22,476 bases of DNA from a virus. Within the stretch, counting starts at the first letter, position 1. The number at the start of each line of letters is the position of its first letter. The translations under genes and the position numbers were made by a program. The DNA lies in IMG/VR virus record IMGVR_UViG_3300042560_002193, positions 1 through 22,476 of that record. One strand, given 5' to 3'. Shown in pieces: positions 8,613-15,581 of the stretch. Under the pieces are notes generated by a model, which was not told the origin of the DNA, made no database searches, and saw only the letters and a program-made list of their open reading frames with translations.

Positions 8613-9652
8613 TAGCGTGAACGAGTAGCGTTGGCATCAACGAGATAGGTATCCCACAGAAGAAGGTTCCGCCACGCCTGCTCGCGCGCCTGTTCCGGCG
8701 GAGAAAGGTTTCCTTCGGTGCGCGGGGAGAACGTTTTGAAGAGATAGTTTAGTTCCGTGATGATTGCCCACTGCATGTAGGTGGCACCGTATTCAATAAA
8801 GAAGTCTGTGGGTTCAGTGTCGGAAAGATTCGCTACGGTGTAGTCCGCAAGCCGGCCATACGCTTCGAGCGTGACGCTCAACGGTGTGGAGGATATAGCG
8901 TCCACGGGATAGACGAAAAGCTTTCGTCCACGCTGGATGATTGTGCCGTTCGAGCCGCGCTGGAGCAACGCTGCGTCCGACGGATAACGTCGATACGCTT
9001 CGTAGTCTTCGGACATTTCGAGTTCGTAACGGTCGCGTTCGATCGGAATGTCCGCACGGGTGAAGTCGAGAGGGACAAGGATGCCATCGGTGTTGGTGCG
9101 CTGCACCGCGATGACTTCTTTTATGCCAGCCCAGTTTTGTGTGCTACCGTAAGCTGTGGTAGCTGTGCCTGTAATGCCAGAAAGCCCTGCGGTTCCCACA
9201 AAAGAGCCGATTGGCGTGGTTATATCCGTCGCTGGAATCCAACCTTCGACAACAACTCCTGTGCTTAAAGCAGCACTTATTACATAAGATGCAAGACCAG
9301 TATTATAGTAAATGAAATACGGTGTAACCCCTTCAAGGATGTAAAAAGGATAGCCAGAAAATAAACCTCGTTGTGTAAAATTGCCTGTTACATCAGGGAC
9401 GATAGTTCCAGAAACAACAATTGTATTGGACAGGTTGTCACCAATCACCGCATCGGACAACGCCCCACCAGTCGTTCCGTCAATGCTAAGCGTAGCCTGA
9501 ACACGTGACAACTCGAAGTTGTGTAGAAGCTCCGCATTGCTTCGCACATTGTTCGCCGCGACCAAGAACAAGTCAACACTATCCACCGTTAAGGCAGATG
9601 TAGCGACCTTGTGATACGCAGCACAGATTTTTTTGAGGTTAGCAAGAGTCAT
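8612..9652 (-). CDS. Head-tail adaptor (connector) protein
   Basis: This 346-residue protein has a helical N-terminus (about 1-50). Its C-terminal half resembles phage head-tail adaptors: RYPSDAALLQRG near 230, a short beta segment with FVYPVDA, and a final helix-rich block TDFFIEYGATYMQWAIITELNYLF. The adaptor assembles on the portal ring after packaging and joins it to the tail. Residues about 80-168 look like an inserted beta domain with NFTQRGLFSGYPFY and EGWIP motifs, encoded by a more A/T-rich stretch (9301-9360 is 20/60 G+C, 9001-9060 is 34/60). Downstream of capsid is the usual adaptor position. The start lacks a Shine-Dalgarno. Confidence 0.82.
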   Translation of the reverse strand: MTLANLKKICAAYHKVATSALTVDSVDLFLVAANNVRSNAELLHNFELSRVQATLSIDGTTGGALSDAVIGDNLSNTIVVSGTIVPDVTGNFTQRGLFSGYPFYILEGVTPYFIYYNTGLASYVISAALSTGVVVEGWIPATDITTPIGSFVGTAGLSGITGTATTAYGSTQNWAGIKEVIAVQRTNTDGILVPLDFTRADIPIERDRYELEMSEDYEAYRRYPSDAALLQRGSNGTIIQRGRKLFVYPVDAISSTPLSVTLEAYGRLADYTVANLSDTEPTDFFIEYGATYMQWAIITELNYLFKTFSPRTEGNLSPPEQAREQAWRNLLLWDTYLVDANATRSR

Positions 9653-9732
9653 TGACGGAACGAAGATTGGACGTTAGAAAAAGTGCCGGTTTCACGCGCG
9701 AGCGCGCTCGGAGGTCCGGCTTCCGAATACTG

Positions 9733-9912
9733 CTAGTTGCGGCCCTTGGCGCCGAGCGGACCGAAGCTCGCGTGGGTCGTAACGTGTTCCTTGTTGTCGT
9801 TCGCCTCGTTCATGTTGACGGACTCACGGGCAGTCGTGTCAAGCATTTTCGTGTCGTCGACATGCTTTGGCTCCTTGATGAAGTTAGGATCGCGGAGGTC
9901 AGGTACGTTCAT
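9733..9912 (-). CDS. Small acidic protein of the head module
   Basis: The preferred start is the ATG at 9912, giving 59 residues beginning MNVPDLRDPNF. It is the only gene here with a textbook Shine-Dalgarno, AAAGG at 9925-9921, eight bases from the ATG. An in-frame ATG at 9972 would add 20 residues and overlap the upstream gene by 25 nt, so it is disfavoured. The protein is polar, rich in Asp/Asn/Thr/Glu, with no membrane segment. It lies between a capsid-associated protein and the adaptor. Function is unknown. Confidence 0.75.
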   Translation of the reverse strand: MNVPDLRDPNFIKEPKHVDDTKMLDTTARESVNMNEANDNKEHVTTHASFGPLGAKGRN

Positions 9913-9925
9913 GATGTTATCCTTT
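9913..9925 (-). promoter_or_regulatory. Clear ribosome binding site deciding the start at 9912
   Basis: AAAGG (9925-9921) followed by eight bases and ATG. It supports the shorter start of the 59-residue protein and contrasts with nearly every other gene in the window, which has no comparable motif. Confidence 0.75.
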
Positions 9926-9947
9926 CGTTTTGTTTGGTTTACTGCGG

Positions 9948-10289
9948 TTATTCTTTGCCATAGACATGGCACTTGGTCGCTGCGGACGTATCCGCGGGCG
10001 AGTTCCGTGTCGCGTCAGTAGCGTCGACCAGGGTATAGAGATACAGTTTCGTTTTATCGAAACTGGGTCCCGCGAGGAACGCCTTGTCAGACGATGAAAT
10101 CCTCGCATTGTCAGCGCCTTCGACAGTCGTGAGACCGAAGCAGGCCGCTGCAATTGTGTTTGTTGCGCCGCCTTGTGACGCTGGGATTGTGACGTTCAGA
10201 TGTTTGTAGCCCGATGAAGGGTCATACCAAACATCCGAGATCACTCCACCAGCGGCAATGAAGCCAGCGTTTGTGGTAAGGGCAGCCAT
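9948..10289 (-). CDS. Putative capsid-associated or decoration protein
   Basis: This 113-residue protein directly follows the major capsid gene (4-nt gap). It is Ala/Ser/Thr-rich and beta-like (GYKHLNVTIPASQGG, then DKTKLYLYTLVDATD), with no signal peptide. Small proteins immediately after the capsid gene are often head decoration or stabilisation proteins, and that is the inferred role. GGGA lies about nine bases before the ATG and could be a weak ribosome site. The family is not recognised. Confidence 0.82.
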   Translation of the reverse strand: MAALTTNAGFIAAGGVISDVWYDPSSGYKHLNVTIPASQGGATNTIAAACFGLTTVEGADNARISSSDKAFLAGPSFDKTKLYLYTLVDATDATRNSPADTSAATKCHVYGKE

Positions 10290-10293
10290 ACGA

Positions 10294-11646
10294 TTATCCC
10301 GCTACGGCTGCGTTCTGGATGAGCATGTGGCTCTCCGGGAAGAGACACTGCAGCCCGGCTTCACCGATCCACTCGTCTTTGCGTCCATCGCGATCGGTCT
10401 CCTGACGGCCTTTGAGGAAGGTCGTATCGGAGTCCGTGAGCGGACGATAGGACAAATTGCCGAGGTCCAGGAACAAGCCCCAGTCTTCGGTGTCGGTGTC
10501 GTTGTCGAGGATCGGGTGCGTCTTGAAATGCACCGTTCCGCGAAGCGTTTCGAGCGAGTGCACGATGAACTTGGCCTTCGTGCTGGACTCTTCGAGCATG
10601 ACGTTCTTCGTAACCTGACGCTCGTAAAGCGTGTTGATGGTTTCGAGGAATTTGCCGCCGCACAGGCAGAGCTTCTCGTAGGACTTGTCGTTCGTCTTCT
10701 TGAACACCCGAGAGAGGTAGGTGTTGAAGTCCGCCTTGGTGAGCGTGCCAGCGCAGTCGATGATACGCTTGTCGCTGTCGCTGTTGGACGTAATGGCCGC
10801 TGCGCCCGTGCCACCACGGTAAACGCTGTCCGCAGCTTCCCACTGTTCGAGGTGGTAGATCACGCCGCCGGTTTTCGTCTCAGGCGTGCTCTCGCCGGTG
10901 TCCGGGTCGGTCACGTTCACCGTGTGCTTCTGACCGAAGATGAACGCTTTCTCCATCTCCATCATGTAGCGCAGGCCGTTCTCGAAACGCAGGGTTTTGT
11001 ATGGTCCGGACTTGTCGTATTCGAGTCCGCCCTTAAGGGCCGTCCGTGAGATCGCGAACGCCGCACGGAAGATTTGCGTGAAGTTCGTCGGATTGATCGG
11101 GGCGACAGTGATGCCGGTGCCCGAACGTCCGCCTTCGGCATTTGCAGTGCCGATGATGACAACGCTCTTACCGTTGTTATCGGTCGCTGCGTTGTTCACG
11201 CCGGTGCGCGTGGTGTAGGGCCGGAACTTCAGCTGTGTCGAGGACACGATCTCCGTCACGGTGCCCTTGATGGACACCAACGTTGCGCTGCCAGCGGCCG
11301 TAGCCACTTCGCGCAGTTCGATCACGTGAGTCGGCTTGAATTCCGCCGTCGAAACCACACGGACGATGTATTCGACATTTGCCGTCATCGTCGCGTCGTC
11401 AGCAAACGCCGTGCCGTCGCCATTGAGGAACGGAGCGGTGCCCGAAGCAACGGTGAGAGTCTTCTGCGTAGGGAAGCGGCGTTCGAACTGTCCGAACTCC
11501 ACCTTGTCGGTTTCTTCCGAAGGAAGATACGAGAGCAGGCCCATGAGAGGTGCTGCGCCCGAAGGATACTGCCAGAAAATCTTCCGGCGTGATTTCAACG
11601 AGCGAGAGCCCGTCGTGTTGTCTGTGGAAAACATTCCAAAGGCCAT
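10294..11646 (-). CDS. Major capsid protein
   Basis: This 450-residue protein follows an acidic scaffold gene, the standard capsid position. Residues 1-45 are a basic/aromatic arm (SRSLKSRRKIFWQYPSG). Residues about 60-190 are Thr/Val/Ala-rich beta structure. Residues about 205-260 hold a long helix (NGLRYMMEMEKAFIFGQKH) resembling the spine helix of HK97-fold capsids. The C-terminus has THPILDND, YRPLTDSDTTFLKG and ESHMLIQN, as in capsid families with a late T/K-rich P-domain strand. HK97 fold and shell-forming role are inferred from family resemblance and order. No Shine-Dalgarno precedes the ATG. The 75-nt gap upstream holds hairpins related to the palindromic elements. Confidence 0.9.
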   Translation of the reverse strand: MAFGMFSTDNTTGSRSLKSRRKIFWQYPSGAAPLMGLLSYLPSEETDKVEFGQFERRFPTQKTLTVASGTAPFLNGDGTAFADDATMTANVEYIVRVVSTAEFKPTHVIELREVATAAGSATLVSIKGTVTEIVSSTQLKFRPYTTRTGVNNAATDNNGKSVVIIGTANAEGGRSGTGITVAPINPTNFTQIFRAAFAISRTALKGGLEYDKSGPYKTLRFENGLRYMMEMEKAFIFGQKHTVNVTDPDTGESTPETKTGGVIYHLEQWEAADSVYRGGTGAAAITSNSDSDKRIIDCAGTLTKADFNTYLSRVFKKTNDKSYEKLCLCGGKFLETINTLYERQVTKNVMLEESSTKAKFIVHSLETLRGTVHFKTHPILDNDTDTEDWGLFLDLGNLSYRPLTDSDTTFLKGRQETDRDGRKDEWIGEAGLQCLFPESHMLIQNAAVAG

Positions 11647-11721
11647 ATGAGGTATATTCTATTGTCTGGCAAGACCAGCGGCTGAGAGAAAGTCGGACAG
11701 GATTGTCCAGCGACAGAAGGT
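11647..11721 (-). promoter_or_regulatory. Capsid gene leader with degenerate palindromic half-sites
   Basis: The only sizeable gap within the head module. It has GGACA-N4-TGTCC at 11695-11708, a half-site TGTCCAG at 11704-11710, and a hairpin CTGG-CAAGA-CCAG at 11666-11678. The leftward strand reads GACAATA then CATATGGC before the capsid start, resembling the leader of the giant gene (GACAATA...CATATGGC). A regulatory function is inferred. Confidence 0.45.
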
Positions 11722-12492
11722 TTAATCCTCCAAGAAGTCGTCGGTAGCATCGCCCTTGACGGACAAAGCTACCTGCTTTCCTCCACCGGCCCCACCCGTG
11801 CCACCAACGCTAGTGCGCGGCAACCGTGGTGTTGTCCCAGGAGTTTGTTTTGTTTTTGCTGCACCAAGGGCGAACGTCGGCTCAACGCCAGCGATCGTCT
11901 CGGCGGCACCTTCAGCAAGTGCCTTAAAGTATTCCCCTTCATCCTTGAACTCACGCGACGACAGGTCTTTCGCGGTGATCGCGATGATCTTGGCGTAACG
12001 TGGGTCTTTGAGGGATTCGTATTTGTCGAAGAAACGTCCACGCGTGCGCTCGGCACGGGCCTCGGAGATGTATTCTTGCGCCGGAGCGAACTCTTCGCGG
12101 AGTTTCGCGAGTTCGATCTGCATGAGGTTGCGAGCACCCACGACGCTTTGTTTCACAAGACCCTGTTGGAGGTCGGCGAAAAGCGTTTTGAACTCGGCCT
12201 TTTGCTCCGGCGTCATATCTTCCGTCAGGCGGAAGAACTTGTCGAGGAACTTTGGGTCCTTTTTCTCAGGGTTGTATACGGCCCAAAGCTCGTCCTTTTG
12301 CTCTTGGGTGAGTTCAGCGGGTGCGTCGTCTTTCTTCGGTGCGACCTGTCCTTTGACGATGCCGGCGAGTTCCGTCATTGCGGCACGCAGGTCGTCGGTA
12401 GGAGGCGTTTTTTCCGTCTCGGGCGTTTCGTGAACTTCTGGTTCGTCGAGTTCGTCGAGACCGTTATCTTCTGTGGTGGTATCTAAGCTCAT
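11722..12492 (-). CDS. Capsid scaffolding protein
   Basis: This 256-residue, strongly acidic, helix-rich protein lies immediately before the major capsid gene. Residues 1-35 are Asp/Glu/Thr/Pro-rich and disordered. Residues about 60-200 are charged helices (LTQEQKDELW, KFFRLTEDMTPEQKAEFK). The tail is Gly/Thr/Pro-rich followed by an acidic end (DATDDFLED). Composition, size and position match scaffolds that guide procapsid assembly and then leave. The start overlaps the upstream stop by 4 nt (ATGA), indicating translational coupling. No protease is fused or adjacent. Confidence 0.88.
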   Translation of the reverse strand: MSLDTTTEDNGLDELDEPEVHETPETEKTPPTDDLRAAMTELAGIVKGQVAPKKDDAPAELTQEQKDELWAVYNPEKKDPKFLDKFFRLTEDMTPEQKAEFKTLFADLQQGLVKQSVVGARNLMQIELAKLREEFAPAQEYISEARAERTRGRFFDKYESLKDPRYAKIIAITAKDLSSREFKDEGEYFKALAEGAAETIAGVEPTFALGAAKTKQTPGTTPRLPRTSVGGTGGAGGGKQVALSVKGDATDDFLED

Positions 12493-12752
12493 TGGGCTAG
12501 TTCTTCTTTGATTGCGGCCAACGTCTCGTTCAACGAGTCGGACGATTGGCGCAGCCCGCGAAGATGTCCGATCGCAACGAAGTGCGCGACAAGCGTTTCG
12601 ACATCCCGAACGTCATCGTTGATGACGAGACGCAGGAGTGTGTCTTGTGCTGTGGCATTTTCCGTCGTGATACGTTGCGTGTAAGGGTGCTGAAGGTATT
12701 TTTCCAGCTCCCGTTGCGCACTTTCGAGCTTAGCTTTGTCGTTCTCGTCCAT
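12489..12752 (-). CDS. Small helical protein of the head module
   Basis: This 87-residue protein is charged and largely helical (DENDKAKLESAQRELEKYL at 2-20, ending with SLNETLAAIKEELAQ). It has no Cys, membrane segment or enzyme motif. It overlaps the homing endonuclease stop by one base and the scaffold start by four, so it belongs to the head operon. Without the endonuclease it would lie directly after the portal gene. A scaffold cofactor or chaperone role is possible but not shown. Confidence 0.8.
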   Translation of the reverse strand: MDENDKAKLESAQRELEKYLQHPYTQRITTENATAQDTLLRLVINDDVRDVETLVAHFVAIGHLRGLRQSSDSLNETLAAIKEELAQ

Positions 12753-13276
12753 TAGACGTTAGCGGCAGCGCAGACCTCACGGTCTGCATAGTTTAAGGCG
12801 GCAGCTTTAGGCACCCGCGGAAAATTTAAAGTAGCGTTTTCGCCATAAAGTTCTTTAGCTTTTTCATCATACGCAAGTGCCGCAAGATGTGCTGTGGGAA
12901 AAACTCCGATATGGTAATGTTTAGACGCTTTGTTTATTTGGGCAACCCAATTACCGTTTTGGGTATGTAAAGAAACCCCAAGAAAGGCAGAAACTTTACT
13001 TTTCTTTTGGTTGTTTTGGTTGTTTTGGGCATATGTAACAGAACGTAAATTCACTTTACGGTTGTCGTGTTTAATCCCGTTTATGTGATCGATCACCAAA
13101 CCCCTCGGAGGAGGAAGTATTAAACGATGCATATATTCATCCAAAACAGTGCAAGAACGTAGAATATAACCTTGACGTTTGTCTATTCTCCAAGGACCTA
13201 AAGCCATAACTTTAGCGTAATCTTCGTCATCAACTAAAGCTTTAATAGCTGTCCTACGTATTACAATTTCTTTCAT
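12752..13276 (-). CDS. HNH homing endonuclease with AP2 DNA-binding domain
   Basis: This 174-residue freestanding homing endonuclease has an HNH nuclease region at about 48-90: MHR at 49-51, VIDHINGIKHDN at 61-72 with the catalytic-type D63-H64, and NLRSVTYAQNNQN at 77-89. An AP2-type DNA-binding domain spans about 96-152 (FLGVSLHTQNGNWVAQI, then GVFPTAHLAALAYDEKAKELYG). These enzymes nick or cut a target in a genome lacking the gene, promoting its spread. It is inserted between portal and head genes, overlapping the portal stop by 4 nt. Its DNA is A/T-richer than its neighbours (12901-12960 is 22/60 G+C), consistent with transfer. The catalytic residues look intact. Confidence 0.95.
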   Translation of the reverse strand: MKEIVIRRTAIKALVDDEDYAKVMALGPWRIDKRQGYILRSCTVLDEYMHRLILPPPRGLVIDHINGIKHDNRKVNLRSVTYAQNNQNNQKKSKVSAFLGVSLHTQNGNWVAQINKASKHYHIGVFPTAHLAALAYDEKAKELYGENATLNFPRVPKAAALNYADREVCAAANV

Positions 13277-15204
13277 ACAGCAACTTCTTGTGGAGGCATT
13301 TGCTGAACATTTGTAGGCGCCGTTGGTGGCATTACAGGCATGGGCGTAGGTGCCGGTAACCGGCCCGGGGTAACACCCCGTAATGTATAAATCTCTTGGA
13401 ACAAAGCCTGAATTTGCGTAGGCCCATAACCTAACACTTGAGAAATTTCCGGGTTCGAGAGAATGGTCATCAGGATTTCCTGGAGACTCTGCGCCAAGAA
13501 CGCGTTCTCCGAAGGGTTCGATGCGTCAAACACGAAGAAATCCTCGGACGTGGCGATAGAAATCGGGTCAGCCTTGAAGAGGATGTAGATTTCGTCAAGG
13601 GTGAACGGCATCCCGGTCTCTGGGTTCACCAACTGCGTCTTCCACTGAGGGCCAAGGATCTGAACGAACGTCTCAAACTCCATCTCCTGACGGTTGTTCG
13701 CGATGAGCTGTTTGCCAAGACGCTCGAACGCTGTATCCCAGATACCGCCGAGCGTCGTCTTGCCACGTGCCGTGGCGCCTTGGATGTTTGCACGGTCGGA
13801 TGTTGCGGACCTCCGTCCCGGCGTGCTGTTTCCTTGCATGAGGCTGTTATACCCCGTGACGCCTTCGAGCAAGTCTTTCAGCGCGGCCGTATCCATCATC
13901 ACGTTTTGCGTGACGTCTTGCGTGGCGAACTGTTTGATATAACGGTCCACCCCGGTTTGCGAGGCGTTTTTACGCAGATAGATATAGGGCGAACGTGATT
14001 CGAGAGACTTGACGTCAATCCCTGCAGGGTCCACAATCCATTTGCTCTCGACGCTGTTCTTTTGCGATGTAACGTGCGCGTTCAACTTCCATGTGATAAG
14101 CGACGTGAGCTGGTCGCAGATGTCGGAAAGACCTTCGTTCACCACTTGGTGCTGGTCGGGCAGGAACTGTCCCGCCACGTAAGGAAACTGCCCGTGGAGA
14201 TAATACGCCTCTTCAAAGCGAACGATCGTCTTGTCGTTCGCGATCCAGACGATATAACGCACCGGAAAACCTTCCTTGCCCAAGGGACTGGTTTTGCTGT
14301 CCGCTACGCTGAAGTTCTTCGGGATGATGTCGCACACCATCTTGGTGATCGTCACCGGACCTTTCTTCACCATACCGCCAGGATCGTCCTTTACACCACC
14401 ATTCCCCTTCTCTTCCCGCACGTCCATTTCGACGATACGCGTGTTCGCCTTGCGTTTCGAGAACTCGTCCTTGGTGAACTTTGGGATTTTGTCTAGGTTG
14501 AAAAGCTCGTCATTCCCACGTAGCGATGACATGGACCAGATGTCCTCCGAACCGCAGTATTCGCCTTCTTGGTAGCGTGTGAGCGGCAGCGAGACGTCCG
14601 GCAACCAGCGATACGGAGAGATCGGAACGACACGATTGCCGATGAACGTTGGTATGGGCGTGAAGTCATTCGTGGTCTCCTCGGCGACCTCGCCGAACGC
14701 TCCCTCAACCATCTCGGTCTTCTGCACCCTCATCCAACGATACTCTTCTGCGTAGCAGACTTCGGCCACACCCAGAGAGAAGCGCGCAATGTCCAAAAAG
14801 AACTGCACCAGAAACGCCTGCCATGTGTTTTTGCGCAGATCGCGTTCAAGTATAAGCTCCATCGGTTCGCGCAACGGATTGTCCTCGGTGCCTGTAGGTT
14901 CGAGCGAATAGAACCGCTTGTTCTGCATGAGAGTCGTCACGTTAAACGCAACAAACGTCATGCATTGAGAAAAGGTCAGCGGCACGACCATCTTACGCGG
15001 CTGGCCTTTCGAGTCCGCTGCACGATCTTCCTTGTCCACCTTGCGTTTCGACCGGAACGTCGCATCATGCTCGTCCCACTGGGTGTAGTGCGTGGCCATC
15101 TCCTTGCGCGACGCATCGACAAGCCCCATGACGTAACGCAAGAGCGCACCGTGTTCCGGCGAGTCCGTGTCTTTAAGTTTTTCTTTGAAGTCAGCGAAGG
15201 GCAT
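13273..15204 (-). CDS. Portal protein
   Basis: This 643-residue protein has the length and layout of podovirus-type portals. It has a helical N-terminus (1-60), a wing domain rich in aromatic/beta segments (about 95-345), and a stem/crown region with GYNSLMQGNS at 451-460 and RRSATSDRANIQGATAR at 464-480, a pattern common in portals. A long helical segment follows at about 485-510. The last 35 residues are Pro/Met-rich and probably disordered. The portal forms the dodecameric ring at one capsid vertex through which DNA enters and leaves. It follows the terminase and precedes the head genes. Its ATG lies 5 nt from palindromic copy 2, with no other ribosome signal. Confidence 0.92.
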   Translation of the reverse strand: MPFADFKEKLKDTDSPEHGALLRYVMGLVDASRKEMATHYTQWDEHDATFRSKRKVDKEDRAADSKGQPRKMVVPLTFSQCMTFVAFNVTTLMQNKRFYSLEPTGTEDNPLREPMELILERDLRKNTWQAFLVQFFLDIARFSLGVAEVCYAEEYRWMRVQKTEMVEGAFGEVAEETTNDFTPIPTFIGNRVVPISPYRWLPDVSLPLTRYQEGEYCGSEDIWSMSSLRGNDELFNLDKIPKFTKDEFSKRKANTRIVEMDVREEKGNGGVKDDPGGMVKKGPVTITKMVCDIIPKNFSVADSKTSPLGKEGFPVRYIVWIANDKTIVRFEEAYYLHGQFPYVAGQFLPDQHQVVNEGLSDICDQLTSLITWKLNAHVTSQKNSVESKWIVDPAGIDVKSLESRSPYIYLRKNASQTGVDRYIKQFATQDVTQNVMMDTAALKDLLEGVTGYNSLMQGNSTPGRRSATSDRANIQGATARGKTTLGGIWDTAFERLGKQLIANNRQEMEFETFVQILGPQWKTQLVNPETGMPFTLDEIYILFKADPISIATSEDFFVFDASNPSENAFLAQSLQEILMTILSNPEISQVLGYGPTQIQALFQEIYTLRGVTPGRLPAPTPMPVMPPTAPTNVQQMPPQEVAV

Positions 15205-15209
15205 AAATG

Positions 15210-15235
15210 GTTTTGTCCAGTATTCTGGACATTAC
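15210..15235. repeat. Palindromic element, copy 2
   Basis: The core 15214-15231 reads TGTCC-AGT-AT-T-CTGGACA, flanked by GTTT and TTAC. It is the only notable content of the 40-base gap between the Pro-rich gene and the portal gene, ending 5 nt before the portal ATG. It occupies the position where a ribosome binding site would be. Confidence 0.9.
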
Positions 15236-15244
15236 GAGAAGTTT

Positions 15245-15580
15245 TTAATTTTGTGGTTTGTCGATCACACGCTGAATGTCAGCACGTTTGAACTTTTGAC
15301 CATCAATTTCAAAAACGTCTTTTTCTTTTGTTACTTCGGCTACAGGTTTTCCGGTGCCGTCGATATAGAACCTAACCCCGCCACCCTTTTCAAAAGTGCC
15401 CAAGGCGACCTTACCCGCAAGTCCGAATTGCTTTTCGATGCTGGTGCGAAGGGTTGGGACTGGCGTTGTAGGTGCAGGTGTGGAAGGTTTCGGCGTAGCT
15501 GGTGCAGGAGTCGCTGGGACTGGAGTTGCAGGTGCCGGGGTGGTCTTTTTGGAATGAAGTATATCTGCTAGTTTAGGCAT
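15245..15580 (-). CDS. Pro/Ala/Thr-repeat linker protein
   Basis: This 111-residue protein starts one base after the terL stop. Residues about 13-43 are short PAT/PVP/PAP repeats forming an extended linker. Residues about 45-111 look folded (KVALGTFEKGGGVRFYIDGTGK, then DVFEIDGQKFKRADIQRVID). No signal peptide is seen, so it is probably cytoplasmic or virion-associated. Lying between terL and portal, it could be a packaging or virion accessory protein; no known family is recognised. It is in the same tight operon. Confidence 0.8.
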   Translation of the reverse strand: MPKLADILHSKKTTPAPATPVPATPAPATPKPSTPAPTTPVPTLRTSIEKQFGLAGKVALGTFEKGGGVRFYIDGTGKPVAEVTKEKDVFEIDGQKFKRADIQRVIDKPQN

Positions 15581-15581
15581 A

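Noticed and set aside
10258-11049. Rightward 263-codon frame opposite the capsid gene
   Set aside because: Antisense to a well-supported capsid gene. Long antisense frames are expected here from codon bias, and no promoter precedes it.
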